A DNA stretch of 64,000 nucleotides from Chthoniobacter flavus Ellin428 (GCF_000173075.1 NZ_ABVL01000002.1:124001-188000); one strand, 5' to 3'. Shown: positions 45,506-54,556, counted from the first letter of the stretch. Notes: generated by a model from the letters alone, not told the origin. Translations and numbers: made by a program.

Positions 45506-46747
45506 ATGACAAAAATCAATCGTAAACTCATCGCGTTTCTCACCCTCTGCCTGGCCGGCCCCTTGGACCTGCAGGCCCAAGTTACAGACCTTACCAGCTT
45601 CAACGGCGCCAACGGACGAAATTCCTATTCCGGAGTGATATTAAGTCAGGACGGCACTACCTTCTACGGTACCACTTACTATGGAGGCGCCGCTGGTTAC
45701 GGCGAAGTCTTCTCGGTCCCAGTGGGAGGCGGTACGCCTACGGTTCTGACCAGCTTCAACAACTCCAATGGAGCAAATCCCCAAGCCGGTTTGCTGCAGA
45801 TCGGCAACACCCTCTATGGCACCACCTCGATCGGTGGCGCAAATGGAGACGGGGTCGTCTTCTCCCTGCCCGTGGGCGGCGGAGCAACCACGGTGCTTGC
45901 CAACTTCAACGGCACCAATGGTCAGGCGCCGATGGCTGGGCTGGTGGTGAGCGGCAATACTCTTTATGGCACGACCTTTGGCGGTGGCGCCAATGGACAT
46001 GGGGAGGTCTTCTCTCTGCCGATCGGTGGTGGCACGCCGACCGTGCTCGCCAGCTTCAATGGCTCCAATGGGCAGGCTCCATCGGATGGCAGATTGCTGC
46101 TGAGCGGCAATACTCTCTACGGCACGACTTTGGGGGGAGGGGCCAGCGGGTCGGGCGCAGTCTACTCAGTGCCAATCGGCGGTGGCGGAGCGACGCTGCT
46201 CGGCAGCTTCAACGGTGCCAATGGAGAGGAGCCGACGACCGGCTTGGTCCTGAGTGGCAATACACTCTACGGAGCGACGATGAATGGCGGGGCCGGTAAT
46301 GACGGGGTGGTCTTCTCGTTGCCAGTCAATGGCGGCACGCCCACCGTTCTCGCCAGCTTCAATGGCACCAACGGGCGGATACTCGCGGCTGGCTTGGTGC
46401 TGAGCGGGGACGGCAGCACCCTCTATGGCGGGTCTGATTACGGCGGCGACAATGACATCGGCGTGATCTATTCGGTGCCGGTCCAGGGCGGCACGCCGAC
46501 GGTTCTCGCAAGCTTCACCGGCGCCAATGGCAGTGAACCTGTTGGAGAGTTCGTGCTGGATGGTAACATTCTCTACGGCACAACTGTTGCGGCCGGCGCC
46601 AGCCAAGTGGGTGGAGACACCTTTAGCGGCGACGGCGTCGTCTTCTCCGTACCGGTTCCTGCGCCTGAACCTGGCTGCGCAGGTTTGTTGCTCGCTGGCT
46701 CGCTAGCCATGCTGGTGCGCCGCCGTCGTGACCAGTCTATCTCGTAG
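45506..46747 (+). CDS. Beta-propeller PEP-CTERM protein
   Basis: The 413-residue secreted protein has a signal peptide (about 1-24). Seven tandem repeats of about 51 residues follow, each with a GGGTPTVLASFNG core and an LYGTT-GG turn, the TIGR03803-type repeat that folds as a beta-propeller. The C-terminus is a PEP-CTERM signal: APEPGCAGLLLAGSLAMLVRRRRD. It is probably sorted to the cell surface by an exosortase, which is encoded elsewhere. The repeats are very regular at the DNA level too, so the gene may change in length by recombination. Confidence 0.85.
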   Translation: MTKINRKLIAFLTLCLAGPLDLQAQVTDLTSFNGANGRNSYSGVILSQDGTTFYGTTYYGGAAGYGEVFSVPVGGGTPTVLTSFNNSNGANPQAGLLQIGNTLYGTTSIGGANGDGVVFSLPVGGGATTVLANFNGTNGQAPMAGLVVSGNTLYGTTFGGGANGHGEVFSLPIGGGTPTVLASFNGSNGQAPSDGRLLLSGNTLYGTTLGGGASGSGAVYSVPIGGGGATLLGSFNGANGEEPTTGLVLSGNTLYGATMNGGAGNDGVVFSLPVNGGTPTVLASFNGTNGRILAAGLVLSGDGSTLYGGSDYGGDNDIGVIYSVPVQGGTPTVLASFTGANGSEPVGEFVLDGNILYGTTVAAGASQVGGDTFSGDGVVFSVPVPAPEPGCAGLLLAGSLAMLVRRRRDQSIS

Positions 46748-46814
46748 TTTCGGCGAGAAACCGGCGGACATACGAGGTGGGTTTCGACTTTCTTACCCGT
46801 GGGTTCTCGATATC

Positions 46815-47219
46815 ATGCAGTTCGTGAAACACGCGGCGCTTGTTCTGTTGCTCGTTCTGATAGCGATCGGCACCGTCGCAGGGGAAGTTAGGTTGGAAGA
46901 CCTTGCTGCCGCGTCCGTCAACGGCGAGGTGATTGGCATCTCGCAATTGCTGGATGAGACGAAAGCTGAAAACGAGACGTTGCGCGAGACGCTCAAGGGT
47001 CAAGCCTTGGTCGATGCCATCGTGAAGCTTCGGAAAGCGCATTTGGAAATCATGATCGACCGGGTTTTGCTCCTGCAGGAGTTGAAGCACCGGGACTTTG
47101 TCCCTCCGCCTCACGCCACCGACGAGCAAATCGACCAAATCATCCAGGACCGCTTTCACGGCGATCGCCAGCAATGGCTGAAGCGCCTGCGGCGGAGCGC
47201 GTCCATCCGGATTTTCTGA
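46815..47219 (+). CDS. SurA-N-like exported protein, possibly truncated (134 aa)
   Basis: A signal peptide (about 1-23) is followed by a segment typical of the N-terminal chaperone domain of SurA/PpiD: AAASVNGEVIGISQLLDE, IDRVLLLQELKHRDF and IDQIIQDRFHGDRQQWLKRL. Family members normally continue for 150 or more residues with a parvulin domain, absent here. The product stops soon after RRSASIRIF. It is either a short helper or a gene truncated near 47200. ATG 46815 starts the signal peptide. Confidence 0.6.
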   Translation: MQFVKHAALVLLLVLIAIGTVAGEVRLEDLAAASVNGEVIGISQLLDETKAENETLRETLKGQALVDAIVKLRKAHLEIMIDRVLLLQELKHRDFVPPPHATDEQIDQIIQDRFHGDRQQWLKRLRRSASIRIF

Positions 47220-47282
47220 TTCCATCCCCGCGAATAGTTGCGCACCTCAGTTTCCAAACCGCGCGATCCGTTCCGGTCGAGG

Positions 47283-47828
47283 CTAATATTCCGACGAGAT
47301 TTCCAGCGTATCGGCCCTCCGCCCAGAAGGCCGGAGCACCTCAACCTGAAACGTGTAAGATTCCAGAGACGCCAGTTTTGCCTCGCCGGGTAGCTTCAGC
47401 CAGAGTTTTGAATACTTCGATCCGACTTCGGCGCCACCTTTCCAATCGGTGGCCAAATTGATCTTTTGGTCGTATAGTTTCCGACCGTCAGGTCCGACCA
47501 AAGAAACGCGGAGTAAAGTGCTCCGCCACGGTTGGTCGTGGCTCGATTGAGTTAGATCCAGTTCGGCCTTTGGAATCCGCATTCGCAGACTCTTCGGAAA
47601 GAAGATCGTGGCGTCGCCTTTACACTTGGTAACATGGAATGAGAACGCCTTTCGCTCGCCCAAAGGGATTTTCGGGAATTCCAGATAATCCTCCATCATG
47701 AACAAAATCGACGCGGGGTGAACCCGGCGAGCATCCCCGCACCGAACAGAAGTCGTGCAGGCCGAAGCAACCAGGCCGATGGACACCACCGCCGCTGCTT
47801 TGGCGTACCTTAGATTGACGAACGGCAT
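47283..47828 (-). CDS. Putative lipoprotein (181 aa)
   Basis: The N-terminus (VVSIGLVASAC, Cys24) fits a lipoprotein signal. The mature part has a beta-rich pattern (AFSFHVTKCKGDATIFF, LLRVSLVGPDGRKLY and YTFQVEVLRPSG), suggesting a single beta-sandwich. No family is recognised. The gene converges with the SurA-N-like gene and is 38 bp downstream of the next minus-strand gene, with which it may be co-transcribed. Confidence 0.6.
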   Translation of the reverse strand: MPFVNLRYAKAAAVVSIGLVASACTTSVRCGDARRVHPASILFMMEDYLEFPKIPLGERKAFSFHVTKCKGDATIFFPKSLRMRIPKAELDLTQSSHDQPWRSTLLRVSLVGPDGRKLYDQKINLATDWKGGAEVGSKYSKLWLKLPGEAKLASLESYTFQVEVLRPSGRRADTLEISSEY

Positions 47829-47866
47829 GAAATGAAAACGCGATGGCGAGCAAAACGACTATGGCT

Positions 47867-48532
47867 TCACGACGCCCGCGGAGATTTGGAAATGGTTCCG
47901 CCCCGAAATTGCGTGCCGGAAAACGAACTGCGATCATCGTCGAAATTGATCGTGGCGTTCAGGGTACCGGTCTTGAAGTGCATCGTGAAGGTGACCTGGT
48001 TCGGGCCAGTTACTTTCCAGTCCGTAGGCAACTTCCAGTAGTCGAGATGCAGTCTCCCGCCGCCTTGGAACTCCAAAATGTGCTGCTTGCTGCCTTCCCA
48101 GAACCATTTCGTGCCGGGCAGAAATTCCGCCAGCGGCGTGAATTTTTCGACCGGGGCGCGTGGCGATCTGGCAATGATTCCGCCTCGAAACTGGGTGCCG
48201 GAGAACGAACTGCGATCCTCGGTAAAGGTGGCGGTCGCGTTCAAATCTCCGGTGGGAAGGTGCATCGTGAAAATCACCTCGTTGTGCCCGCTCACTTTCC
48301 AGTCCGTGGGGTATTTCCAATAATCCAGATCCACCTTTCCATCCTTTTCAAACTCCAGGATGTGGCTCTTGCTACCCTCCCAATACCATCTCGTCCCAGC
48401 TAAAAACTCTCCCAGCGGTTCCGCCTCGTTCCCCGGGAAGCCGGAAGGTGGTCTGTCTTCTGCACGAGCAATCGTGCTCACTGCTATCAACACTAATACG
48501 AGTACCGACAATACCGACCAATGCGTTTTCAT
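47867..48532 (-). CDS. Secreted protein with duplicated about 85-residue domain
   Basis: A signal peptide (about 1-24) is followed by two tandem copies of one domain. Each has the order PL-EFL-GT-W-WEGSK-HILEF, LDYWK-PTDWKV, FTMH and DRSSFSGTQFRGG. The copies are highly alike, implying recent duplication. The pattern suggests a small beta-barrel or lipocalin-like module. No known family is assigned. The protein is exported, and its copies may have arisen by unequal crossover. Confidence 0.65.
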   Translation of the reverse strand: MKTHWSVLSVLVLVLIAVSTIARAEDRPPSGFPGNEAEPLGEFLAGTRWYWEGSKSHILEFEKDGKVDLDYWKYPTDWKVSGHNEVIFTMHLPTGDLNATATFTEDRSSFSGTQFRGGIIARSPRAPVEKFTPLAEFLPGTKWFWEGSKQHILEFQGGGRLHLDYWKLPTDWKVTGPNQVTFTMHFKTGTLNATINFDDDRSSFSGTQFRGGTISKSPRAS

Positions 48533-48709
48533 GAGCTTGGGGGAGACCCACGAAGACTAGCAATTTCGGGACGCGGAGCAATAGCGATGTCCCGCCAACG
48601 GCGACGTAACCACTCAGACGTCGAGCGCGTCACGGAGGGGAGGGAGCATCGAGATATTTTGAATATAACCGTGAATATAATCAGGGAACGACATCGAAGA
48701 GGGCGCCGG

Positions 48710-49144
48710 TTAGCGCAGGAACCCGCTTTTCGCGAGGTTCCACGCGTAAATAATGACGGCCACGGAGACGCCCCAGCCGACGACCACCCCAGGGAGTGCA
48801 ATGGCGCCCACCGTTTGCATGTAGTGTCTGGCGACAATCTGATAAATGAGGAAGGCGAGACCAGCGAGAAGGCCGAAAGCGAAAAGATAGACGGCCGCGC
48901 GTCGCCGGAAAAACAGGGTCGTTGCAGCGACTAATTTGATCACCAGAATGAGAAACGTGCAGACGTAGTCCGATCCGGTTAGTGAGTTGAAGTAAGGTCG
49001 CTGCCCCGGAAGCAAAGGAATGAGACCGGAATACACGAGCCACAGCGAGACGACTGCAAAAATGGAACTGAACAGGTAATAGCCCGAGATGACCCAGACG
49101 AAAACGGGTCGGGCCGGTGGGGGCAGGGGAGGAGGCAGTGTCAT
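48710..49144 (-). CDS. Four-helix membrane protein (144 aa)
   Basis: Four hydrophobic segments (about 13-40, 60-80, 84-104, 115-138) follow a Pro-rich start (MTLPPPLPPPARPV). No motif identifies a transporter or enzyme. There is an Arg triplet after the second helix, as expected for cytosolic loops. The start at 49144 has no clear competitor. Function unknown. Confidence 0.6.
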   Translation of the reverse strand: MTLPPPLPPPARPVFVWVISGYYLFSSIFAVVSLWLVYSGLIPLLPGQRPYFNSLTGSDYVCTFLILVIKLVAATTLFFRRRAAVYLFAFGLLAGLAFLIYQIVARHYMQTVGAIALPGVVVGWGVSVAVIIYAWNLAKSGFLR

Positions 49145-49262
49145 GGCCTGAATCTGAAAAGCGACAACGCGACCGAATCTTTGAAAGTTTGATCCCTGCC
49201 GTTCCGTTTAATGCCGATGCGCCCTCCGATTCCGACATTCCGCTGAAACTGCGCCTGCATCC

Positions 49263-50078
49263 ATGAAATCCGTTTCCGCCTACATTCTCCAGATGAGTGC
49301 CATCGGCTCTCTCTTAATTGCGCTCTCGTGCGCTGTTTGCCATGCGGTGGACCTCGATCCCGAATTAGCCAAATACACGACGGAATTCGATCCGGAGTTG
49401 GCCAATCACCCGGCATTAGCGCCGGAAGAGTGCGCAAAGCAATCGCCCGGGCAAATGTATCAACGACTGGTGGAGGCGAACGAGCGGCTTGGAGATCCGT
49501 TCCGGGTCAACGGAATTTCCTCGTTGGCCGGAGAAGATCAATTCTATCTCGCTTACCCACATGAGCTTCGGATCAAGACGGATCACGATTACCCACAGAT
49601 CAAAGCGTTCCGCAAACCGTTGCTTAAATCCTTTCAATTCTGCATGCAGTATGTCGCCGAACTCTATCACTACACCTCGGTCAGACACGAGCACGCCCGA
49701 GTCCCTGGGCGCGTGGAATGGATCCTGTTTCAAGGCGGGCGCACCGATTTCCAATCCGTGGAAGAATCGGAATGGCAGCCATTCACGAACTACGAGCCGG
49801 CGCTGATCGAGCGAATCGGGGTAGCGATGGGGCGCGCCATGTTGAATCCAGAGGATCCAGATTACCCGTTTGATACCAAGACGCGCCCTTTCCTGACGAA
49901 GTGTCTGGCCAGCCTGGCGGAGGCAGAGTGCCAAATGACCGGTATCAGCTTGGTGGAGTTTTCCACCTTCGCCAAGCCCGGTTACACGTTGAACCGGAAC
50001 TCCATCACGTCGCCGTCTTTCACGACGTATTCCTTGCCTTCGATGCGGAGCTTGCCGGCCTCGCGCGCCTTGGCGTGA
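49263..50078 (+). CDS. Secreted hypothetical protein, end overlaps ychF
   Basis: The 271-residue protein has a signal peptide (about 1-28, cleaved near CHA). It then has an aspartate-rich segment with repeated LDPELAKYTTEFDPELANHPAL and an aromatic C-terminal half. The last 32 codons (49982-50078) lie opposite the conserved end of ychF. Coding both strands of a conserved GTPase end is unlikely to be original, so the 3' end may be a read-through after loss of its own stop or a rearrangement. No family is recognised. Confidence 0.55.
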   Translation: MKSVSAYILQMSAIGSLLIALSCAVCHAVDLDPELAKYTTEFDPELANHPALAPEECAKQSPGQMYQRLVEANERLGDPFRVNGISSLAGEDQFYLAYPHELRIKTDHDYPQIKAFRKPLLKSFQFCMQYVAELYHYTSVRHEHARVPGRVEWILFQGGRTDFQSVEESEWQPFTNYEPALIERIGVAMGRAMLNPEDPDYPFDTKTRPFLTKCLASLAEAECQMTGISLVEFSTFAKPGYTLNRNSITSPSFTTYSLPSMRSLPASRALA

Positions 50079-51151
50079 GAGCCGAGGGAGATGAGGTCGT
50101 CGAAATGGACCGTCTCCGCCGCGATGAAGCCGCGCTCGAAATCGGTGTGGATAACGCCGGCCGCCGCGGGCGCCTTGTCGCCGGCGCGGATGGTCCACGC
50201 GCGCGTCTCCTGCTCACCGGTGGTGAGATAAGTGCGCAGGCCAAGCAGATGATACACCGCACGGATCAGCGCATCGACACCGCTGCTCGCCACACCGATA
50301 CCGGCGAGATATTCCGCCGCTTCCTCCGCGGCGAGCGTCGCCAGTTCGCTCTCGATCTGCGCGCTGATGACCACCGCCTCGGTCCCGAAATGCGACCGCG
50401 CATAATCCTGGACCGCCTGTACGTAACGTGCCGTCGGCGTCAGCTCCACATTTTCACTCGGCTTCACGCCTTCGTTGTCCTTCGCCGCTTCGACGATCGC
50501 CACGACATTCGCCAGATCGGCCTCGGCCACGTTGCAGGCAAAGATCGTCGGCTTGCCCGAGAGCAGGAAAAATTCGCGCATGATCTTCGCTTCCTCATCG
50601 CTCAAGGGCAGGGTCGTCGCTGGCTTGCCGGCATCGAGATGCGGGATCAGTTTTTCGCACACCGCGATTTCCGCCTTTGCCGCCTTGTCACCGCTGCGCG
50701 CCGCCTTGGTCTGCCGGTCAGCGCGCTTCTGCACCGCCGCCAGGTCGGCGAGGATGAGCTCGGTATTGATGACCTCGATATCGCGCACCGGGTCCACGCT
50801 GCCCGCCACGTGATGAATGTCCGCGTCCTCAAAGCAGCGCACCACCTGTACGATGGCGTTCACTTCGCGGATGTGGCTGAGGAATTGGTTGCCCAGCCCT
50901 TCACCGGCGCTCGCGCCTTTCACTAGGCCTGCGATGTCCACGAACTCGATGGCCGCCGGCACGATCTTCTTCGAGTGCGAGAGATTGCTCAGCGCCTGCA
51001 GACGCGGGTCCGGCACGGTCACCACGCCCACGTTCGGGTCGATGGTGCAGAAGGGATAATTGGCCGCCTGCGCCTTCTGCGTCTTGGTGACGGCGTTGAA
51101 GAGCGTGGATTTGCCAACATTGGGAAGACCGACGATGCCTGCGGATAACAT
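49982..51151 (-). CDS. ychF: YchF/Ola1-family redox-regulated GTPase/ATPase
   Basis: The 389-residue Obg-family P-loop protein has [15 protein letters not shown] (G1), DIAGLVKGA (G3) and FACNVAEAD in place of the usual NKxD, the family hallmark that makes it prefer ATP. A coiled coil and a C-terminal TGS domain (about 300-389) follow. The protein binds ribosomes and modulates oxidative-stress responses. The start is ATG 51151; an upstream in-frame start (51265) would add unrelated residues. Its 3' end overlaps the convergent gene at 49263 by 97 bp. Confidence 0.95.
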   Translation of the reverse strand: MLSAGIVGLPNVGKSTLFNAVTKTQKAQAANYPFCTIDPNVGVVTVPDPRLQALSNLSHSKKIVPAAIEFVDIAGLVKGASAGEGLGNQFLSHIREVNAIVQVVRCFEDADIHHVAGSVDPVRDIEVINTELILADLAAVQKRADRQTKAARSGDKAAKAEIAVCEKLIPHLDAGKPATTLPLSDEEAKIMREFFLLSGKPTIFACNVAEADLANVVAIVEAAKDNEGVKPSENVELTPTARYVQAVQDYARSHFGTEAVVISAQIESELATLAAEEAAEYLAGIGVASSGVDALIRAVYHLLGLRTYLTTGEQETRAWTIRAGDKAPAAAGVIHTDFERGFIAAETVHFDDLISLGSHAKAREAGKLRIEGKEYVVKDGDVMEFRFNV

Positions 51152-51267
51152 AAAAAGAGCGGTGAAAAAGTAGGGGTGTCGTAAGTACAGCGCACCCGGC
51201 CCGCCCGCACGAAAATTCGGGTGCCCGATGTGGAATAAATGCAGAAACGGGCAGGGGGAGGCCACGC

Positions 51268-51432
51268 GAGTCCCCGGCGTTTTTTACAGTCGAGTCCGCG
51301 ATCCGGCGAAAGAAGACAATCAGGCCTGGAGACAATGGGACCACTCGCTCGAAGCGCCATCCCCGCTGGCCAATTGTCTCCCTGTCTCAGTGTCTTTCGC
51401 GGTCGGAGTCCCCGCGTTTTACAACCCTGTCG
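51268..51432. repeat. Structured intergenic element with direct and inverted repeats
   Basis: Outer direct repeats GAGTCCCCGGCGTTTTTTACA (51268-51288) and GAGTCCCCGCGTTTTACA (51406-51423) flank an inner stem. In the stem CGAAAGA (51307-51313) and GGAGACAAT (51328-51336) pair with ATTGTCTCC (51373-51381) and TCTTTCG (51393-51399). No gene is present. It sits between ychF and the membrane zinc-ribbon gene. Confidence 0.55.
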
Positions 51433-51443
51433 CCGCGCTCCCG

Positions 51444-51842
51444 TCAGGCCGTGGCCGCAGTGTGCGGCTTCAACCCACGGTCTTCGAGCCAGTAGACCTG
51501 CATCATGATGCCGACCCAATAGAGCGGCATCAGCAGCAGGCCCCAACCCGCGCTCGCGGCGCCGGCCAGAAAGCAGAAGGCAAACGCGAACAGGCTGCCG
51601 ATGAAATAGAGCACCCCAGTCGTTTTATGGCCTTTATAGAAATGACCCAGGCCCGGCACGATGCTCAGGCAGACGGCGATCCGATCACGGATGCTGCCCG
51701 ACTGATGGTGGTCCGGATGATTCGGCGACACCCAATCACATTTCGTGCAGGCGTCCGGATGTTCGGGATTCAGCGGCGCATCGCAGAGTGGGCAGTGAGC
51801 GACCGCAGTGTGTTGTGGAGGATTGGCTTCGATCGTTGGCAT
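51444..51842 (-). CDS. Zinc-ribbon membrane protein (132 aa)
   Basis: Residues 18-45 contain a zinc ribbon (CPLCDAPLNPEHPDACTKCDW). Two or three transmembrane helices follow (about 55-75, 85-105, 110-125) with GLGHFYKG, a motif common in TM2-like proteins. ATG 51842 is chosen; a start at 51902 would add a poorly conserved segment. Similar zinc-ribbon membrane proteins occur elsewhere in this window. Function unknown. Confidence 0.65.
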   Translation of the reverse strand: MPTIEANPPQHTAVAHCPLCDAPLNPEHPDACTKCDWVSPNHPDHHQSGSIRDRIAVCLSIVPGLGHFYKGHKTTGVLYFIGSLFAFAFCFLAGAASAGWGLLLMPLYWVGIMMQVYWLEDRGLKPHTAATA

Positions 51843-51938
51843 GTTAATTTCGGGTGAATTACTACTTAGCCCTACCTTTAGCCCTGTGGGAAAATTAGCC
51901 ACAAACAGGCTATTTACACAATAGAAAAAGTTTCACTT

Positions 51939-52694
51939 ATGCCACAACTTGCCGCCATCGTTGCTCATCTCGACCGCCATTTGCGCCACGCGGAGGTCAA
52001 GGATTTCTCCGGCGCCTGGAACGGTCTGCAGATCGAAAACTCGGGCGACATCCGGAAAATCGGTGCGGCCGTCGACGCGAGCAGCGCCACGATCCAGGCC
52101 GCTGTGGACAAGGGGATCCAACTGCTGCTCGTTCACCACGGCCTTTTCTGGTCCGGCGTGCAACCGGTCGTCGGCCCGACCCGGCGCCGGATCAAAGCCG
52201 CCCTCGATGGCGACCTCGCCGTCTACAGCTCGCACCTGCCGCTCGATCTGCACCCAACCCTCGGCAACAACGCGCTCCTGTGCCGCGCCCTCGGCTTCAA
52301 AAAGCTCGAGCCGTTTTTCCATGAAAAAGGCCAGTTCCTCGGATTCAAAACCAGGCTCGCCCTGACTCGCGAAGAACTCTCACGTCGCCTCGAAAAAGCG
52401 CTCGGCAAAAAGCCGCACCTCAGCCCCGGCGGCCCCGCGAAAACCGCGCGCATTGGCGTGGTCACCGGCGGCGCCGGCGCCGAAGTCGGCCTGGCGGCCG
52501 CGGAAGGCGTTGATACCTTCATTACCGGCGAAGGCCCGCAACATTCATACATCGCGGCCGAAGAACTCGGCGTGAATCTTTTCTACGGGGGCCATTACGC
52601 CACCGAAACATTCGGCGTCAAAGCCCTGGCCGCCTATGTCTCCAAACGCTTCCGCATCCCTTGGGAATTCATCGATCATCCGACCGGTCTGTAA
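51939..52694 (+). CDS. Nif3-like dinuclear metal center protein
   Basis: The 251-residue protein has the family motifs DFSGAWNGLQIEN, LLLVHHGLFW (two His metal ligands), YSSHLPLDLHP (His and Asp) and ITGEGPQHSYIAAEE (Glu and His). These bind two metals at the interface of a ring-shaped oligomer. Family members are linked to GTP cyclohydrolase I-type or hydrolase functions, but the substrate is unsettled. It is complete and starts at ATG 51939. Confidence 0.93.
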   Translation: MPQLAAIVAHLDRHLRHAEVKDFSGAWNGLQIENSGDIRKIGAAVDASSATIQAAVDKGIQLLLVHHGLFWSGVQPVVGPTRRRIKAALDGDLAVYSSHLPLDLHPTLGNNALLCRALGFKKLEPFFHEKGQFLGFKTRLALTREELSRRLEKALGKKPHLSPGGPAKTARIGVVTGGAGAEVGLAAAEGVDTFITGEGPQHSYIAAEELGVNLFYGGHYATETFGVKALAAYVSKRFRIPWEFIDHPTGL

Positions 52695-52862
52695 GAATGG
52701 GAATGGCCGCAAAGAGGCACAAGAGACGCAAAAGAGCAGCGATCGACCGGTTAAAAATTCCATAAAATGAGCAGGGGACCAAAGGCTGGAATGCCCCACC
52801 CACCGCAAACCGAGCGCGCCCCAATCCCAATCGCCGCCTCGCAAAAGCTGCGGGCTCTTATC

Positions 52863-52929
52863 TGCCATTTGCCATTGGCGATCCGCAATCGGTCATAGAA
52901 ATTCCGCGTTCCGCATTCCAAATTCCGCA
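52863..52929. repeat. 7-bp tandem repeats (TGCCATT x2, TTCCGCA x4)
   Basis: Two arrays share a period of seven. TGCCATT occurs at 52863-52869 and 52870-52876. Then TTCCGCG, TTCCGCA, TTCCAAA and TTCCGCA follow without gaps at 52902-52929. The second array ends 7 nt before the TTG start of the glycosylase gene, as in the arrays at 17226 and 23023. No Shine-Dalgarno sequence is visible there. Confidence 0.8.
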
Positions 52930-52936
52930 TTCTCCC

Positions 52937-53551
52937 TTGCTCCCACGAACCTTCTTCCAGCGCGATCCCATCACATGCGCCCGCGAACTCGTCGGCTGCG
53001 AACTCGTCTGGGACTCCTGCGCCGGTCTCATTGTCGAAACCGAGGCCTACACCGCCACCGGCGATGAAGCCGCGCACACCTTCGTGCGCCCATCCGCCCG
53101 CGCTTTCGTCGCCAAACACGAAGCCGGCACCGCCTACGTCTATTTCAATTACGGGATGTATTGGCTCTTCAACGTCCTGATCAAAGGCGGTCGCGAAGAC
53201 GGCTTTGTCCTCATCCGTGCCTTGCAGCCGACCCGCGGCATTCCCGCCATGCGCCGCCGACGTTTTCCCGTAAAAAAGGCCGCTCCAAACGCCCGACCCA
53301 AGCCGCCCGAAGCCCTGTGCTCAGGTCCTGGCAAACTGACCATTGCGTTGGGCATCGGCGGCGAGCATCACGGCACCGATCTGTGCACGCGGCCGTCCAA
53401 CGCGTTTCATGGACCGGCCGACCCGGCCATCCGGCGGCTGAGCGATCTGCGCATCGGCATCACCAAATCCGCGGATTATCCATGGCGTTTTCTGGCGGCG
53501 GAAAATCCGTTCGTCAGCGTCAAAGCATCGTCCAGCGCGGTCGCTTGCTGA
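52937..53551 (+). CDS. DNA-3-methyladenine glycosylase (AAG/MPG family)
   Basis: The 204-residue repair enzyme removes alkylated or deaminated purines from DNA. It has the family motifs LLPRTFFQRDPI-like start, LIVETEAYTATGDEAAHT (catalytic Glu), GTAYVYFNYGMYWLFNV and LCSGPGKLTIALGI. It differs from AlkA-type glycosylases, which have a helix-hairpin-helix. The start is a TTG, immediately after an array of 7-bp repeats. It is probably expressed alone. Confidence 0.92.
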   Translation: MLPRTFFQRDPITCARELVGCELVWDSCAGLIVETEAYTATGDEAAHTFVRPSARAFVAKHEAGTAYVYFNYGMYWLFNVLIKGGREDGFVLIRALQPTRGIPAMRRRRFPVKKAAPNARPKPPEALCSGPGKLTIALGIGGEHHGTDLCTRPSNAFHGPADPAIRRLSDLRIGITKSADYPWRFLAAENPFVSVKASSSAVAC

Positions 53552-53888
53552 CGGGTTTACGGACCCCGCGGGTTTGCGTTTGCGAATCCCTTTGATCGAT
53601 TTTCGCCGCCACGCATCCAGGCGCTTTAAGCCAACTCGGCAGGGCGGTTCCAACTTCAATCGGCGCCTCCGATCCGCATTCCATCGGTCGCGATTTCCAA
53701 CCTGAAAACCCCTCCAAAACCGCCGTTTCTAAAAACCGCCCGGTGAATAACTCGGTCGGTTTCAACGGGTTCCGATAGGGCAGGAAACTTTCCCACAAGT
53801 TATTCACAGCTCCGCAAATTGTTCACCGCCATGCCCATATCAATAACATTATACAATATATGTCATATAAAATCGCTATAGGAGCCGC
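53552..53888. other. 337-bp intergenic region with DnaA-box-like sites
   Basis: I see no gene. The region contains TTATTCACA (53800-53808), which fits the DnaA-box consensus, with near matches TTATTCACC on the minus strand (53742-53750) and TTGTTCACC (53818-53826). An AT-rich stretch (53836-53880) follows, with possible -10 elements, and a Shine-Dalgarno GGAG at 53881-53884 serves the next gene. The sites could be an initiator-binding cluster or chance. Confidence 0.45.
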
Positions 53889-54095
53889 ATGTCAGACAAG
53901 CTTTCACAGACAGTCCTCTGCCATCTGGCGGATTCGGATATCCAAGCGATCGACGAATATGCGGAAGAATTGACGCGTGCCAGTGGCGGCGCGGTCCTCG
54001 GCCTGAGCAAAGCGGCTCGGGTGCGTGCGTTGTTTCGTTTGGGTGTCGAGTGCTGGGTGCGGCGCGCTAACCAAACCAAAACACAAACAACGTAA
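53889..54095 (+). CDS. Small putative ribbon-helix-helix protein (68 aa)
   Basis: The 68-residue protein ends with LSKAARVRALFRLGVECWVRR, which resembles the second helix of ribbon-helix-helix repressors. A good Shine-Dalgarno (GGAG, 4 nt from ATG) and AT-rich upstream DNA support it as a real gene. It may control itself or a neighbour. A companion small gene follows. Confidence 0.5.
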   Translation: MSDKLSQTVLCHLADSDIQAIDEYAEELTRASGGAVLGLSKAARVRALFRLGVECWVRRANQTKTQTT

Positions 54096-54120
54096 AACAT
54101 ATGGCAGGTATCAATGCCTC

Positions 54121-54309
54121 GTGCCGAACATCGACGACAAATCCGGCAACAAAAACGGCAACCGGTGGCGCATCGTCACGCTGATGCTGATCGAAAAAGC
54201 AAAGGAGCGGCCCAAATGCAAAACCCCGCTCTACATGCGACTCGGTGAGGACGAAGACCCTGCCCAGCCGCCCGCGAGGAAGAGGCCCCAACCTGAAAAG
54301 AAGGGCTAG
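54121..54309 (+). CDS. Hypothetical small protein (62 aa)
   Basis: A 62-residue basic protein could start at GTG 54121, 25 nt after the putative ribbon-helix-helix gene. The C-terminal third is rich in Pro, Lys and Arg. No motif is recognised and the start is uncertain. It may be co-transcribed with the upstream gene. Confidence 0.35.
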   Translation: MPNIDDKSGNKNGNRWRIVTLMLIEKAKERPKCKTPLYMRLGEDEDPAQPPARKRPQPEKKG

Positions 54310-54556
54310 GGCAAATGCTTGGGCGGTCGCCGGCTGACGACGACGCCTTTCGATTTCGTTGAGAAGTCATTGAGATCATTGAAATCGAGAGCGTTCAATG
54401 GAAGGTCGAGCCGGGCAGGCCGTGAAGATATAAGTTATAATGCGTATGATTCGGCTCCCTCCGTGACCCCGCGGCACTCTGAAGGAATTATAAATTGCCC
54501 AAGGGACGAGGCTTTTCGAGGCGGCGGGCACGCTACTTTCTTCACCTATGTGAAAC

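Noticed and set aside
54310-54556. Possible small gene upstream of the pseudokinase
   Set aside because: The only frame has no supporting motif, no good ribosome-binding site and unusual composition.
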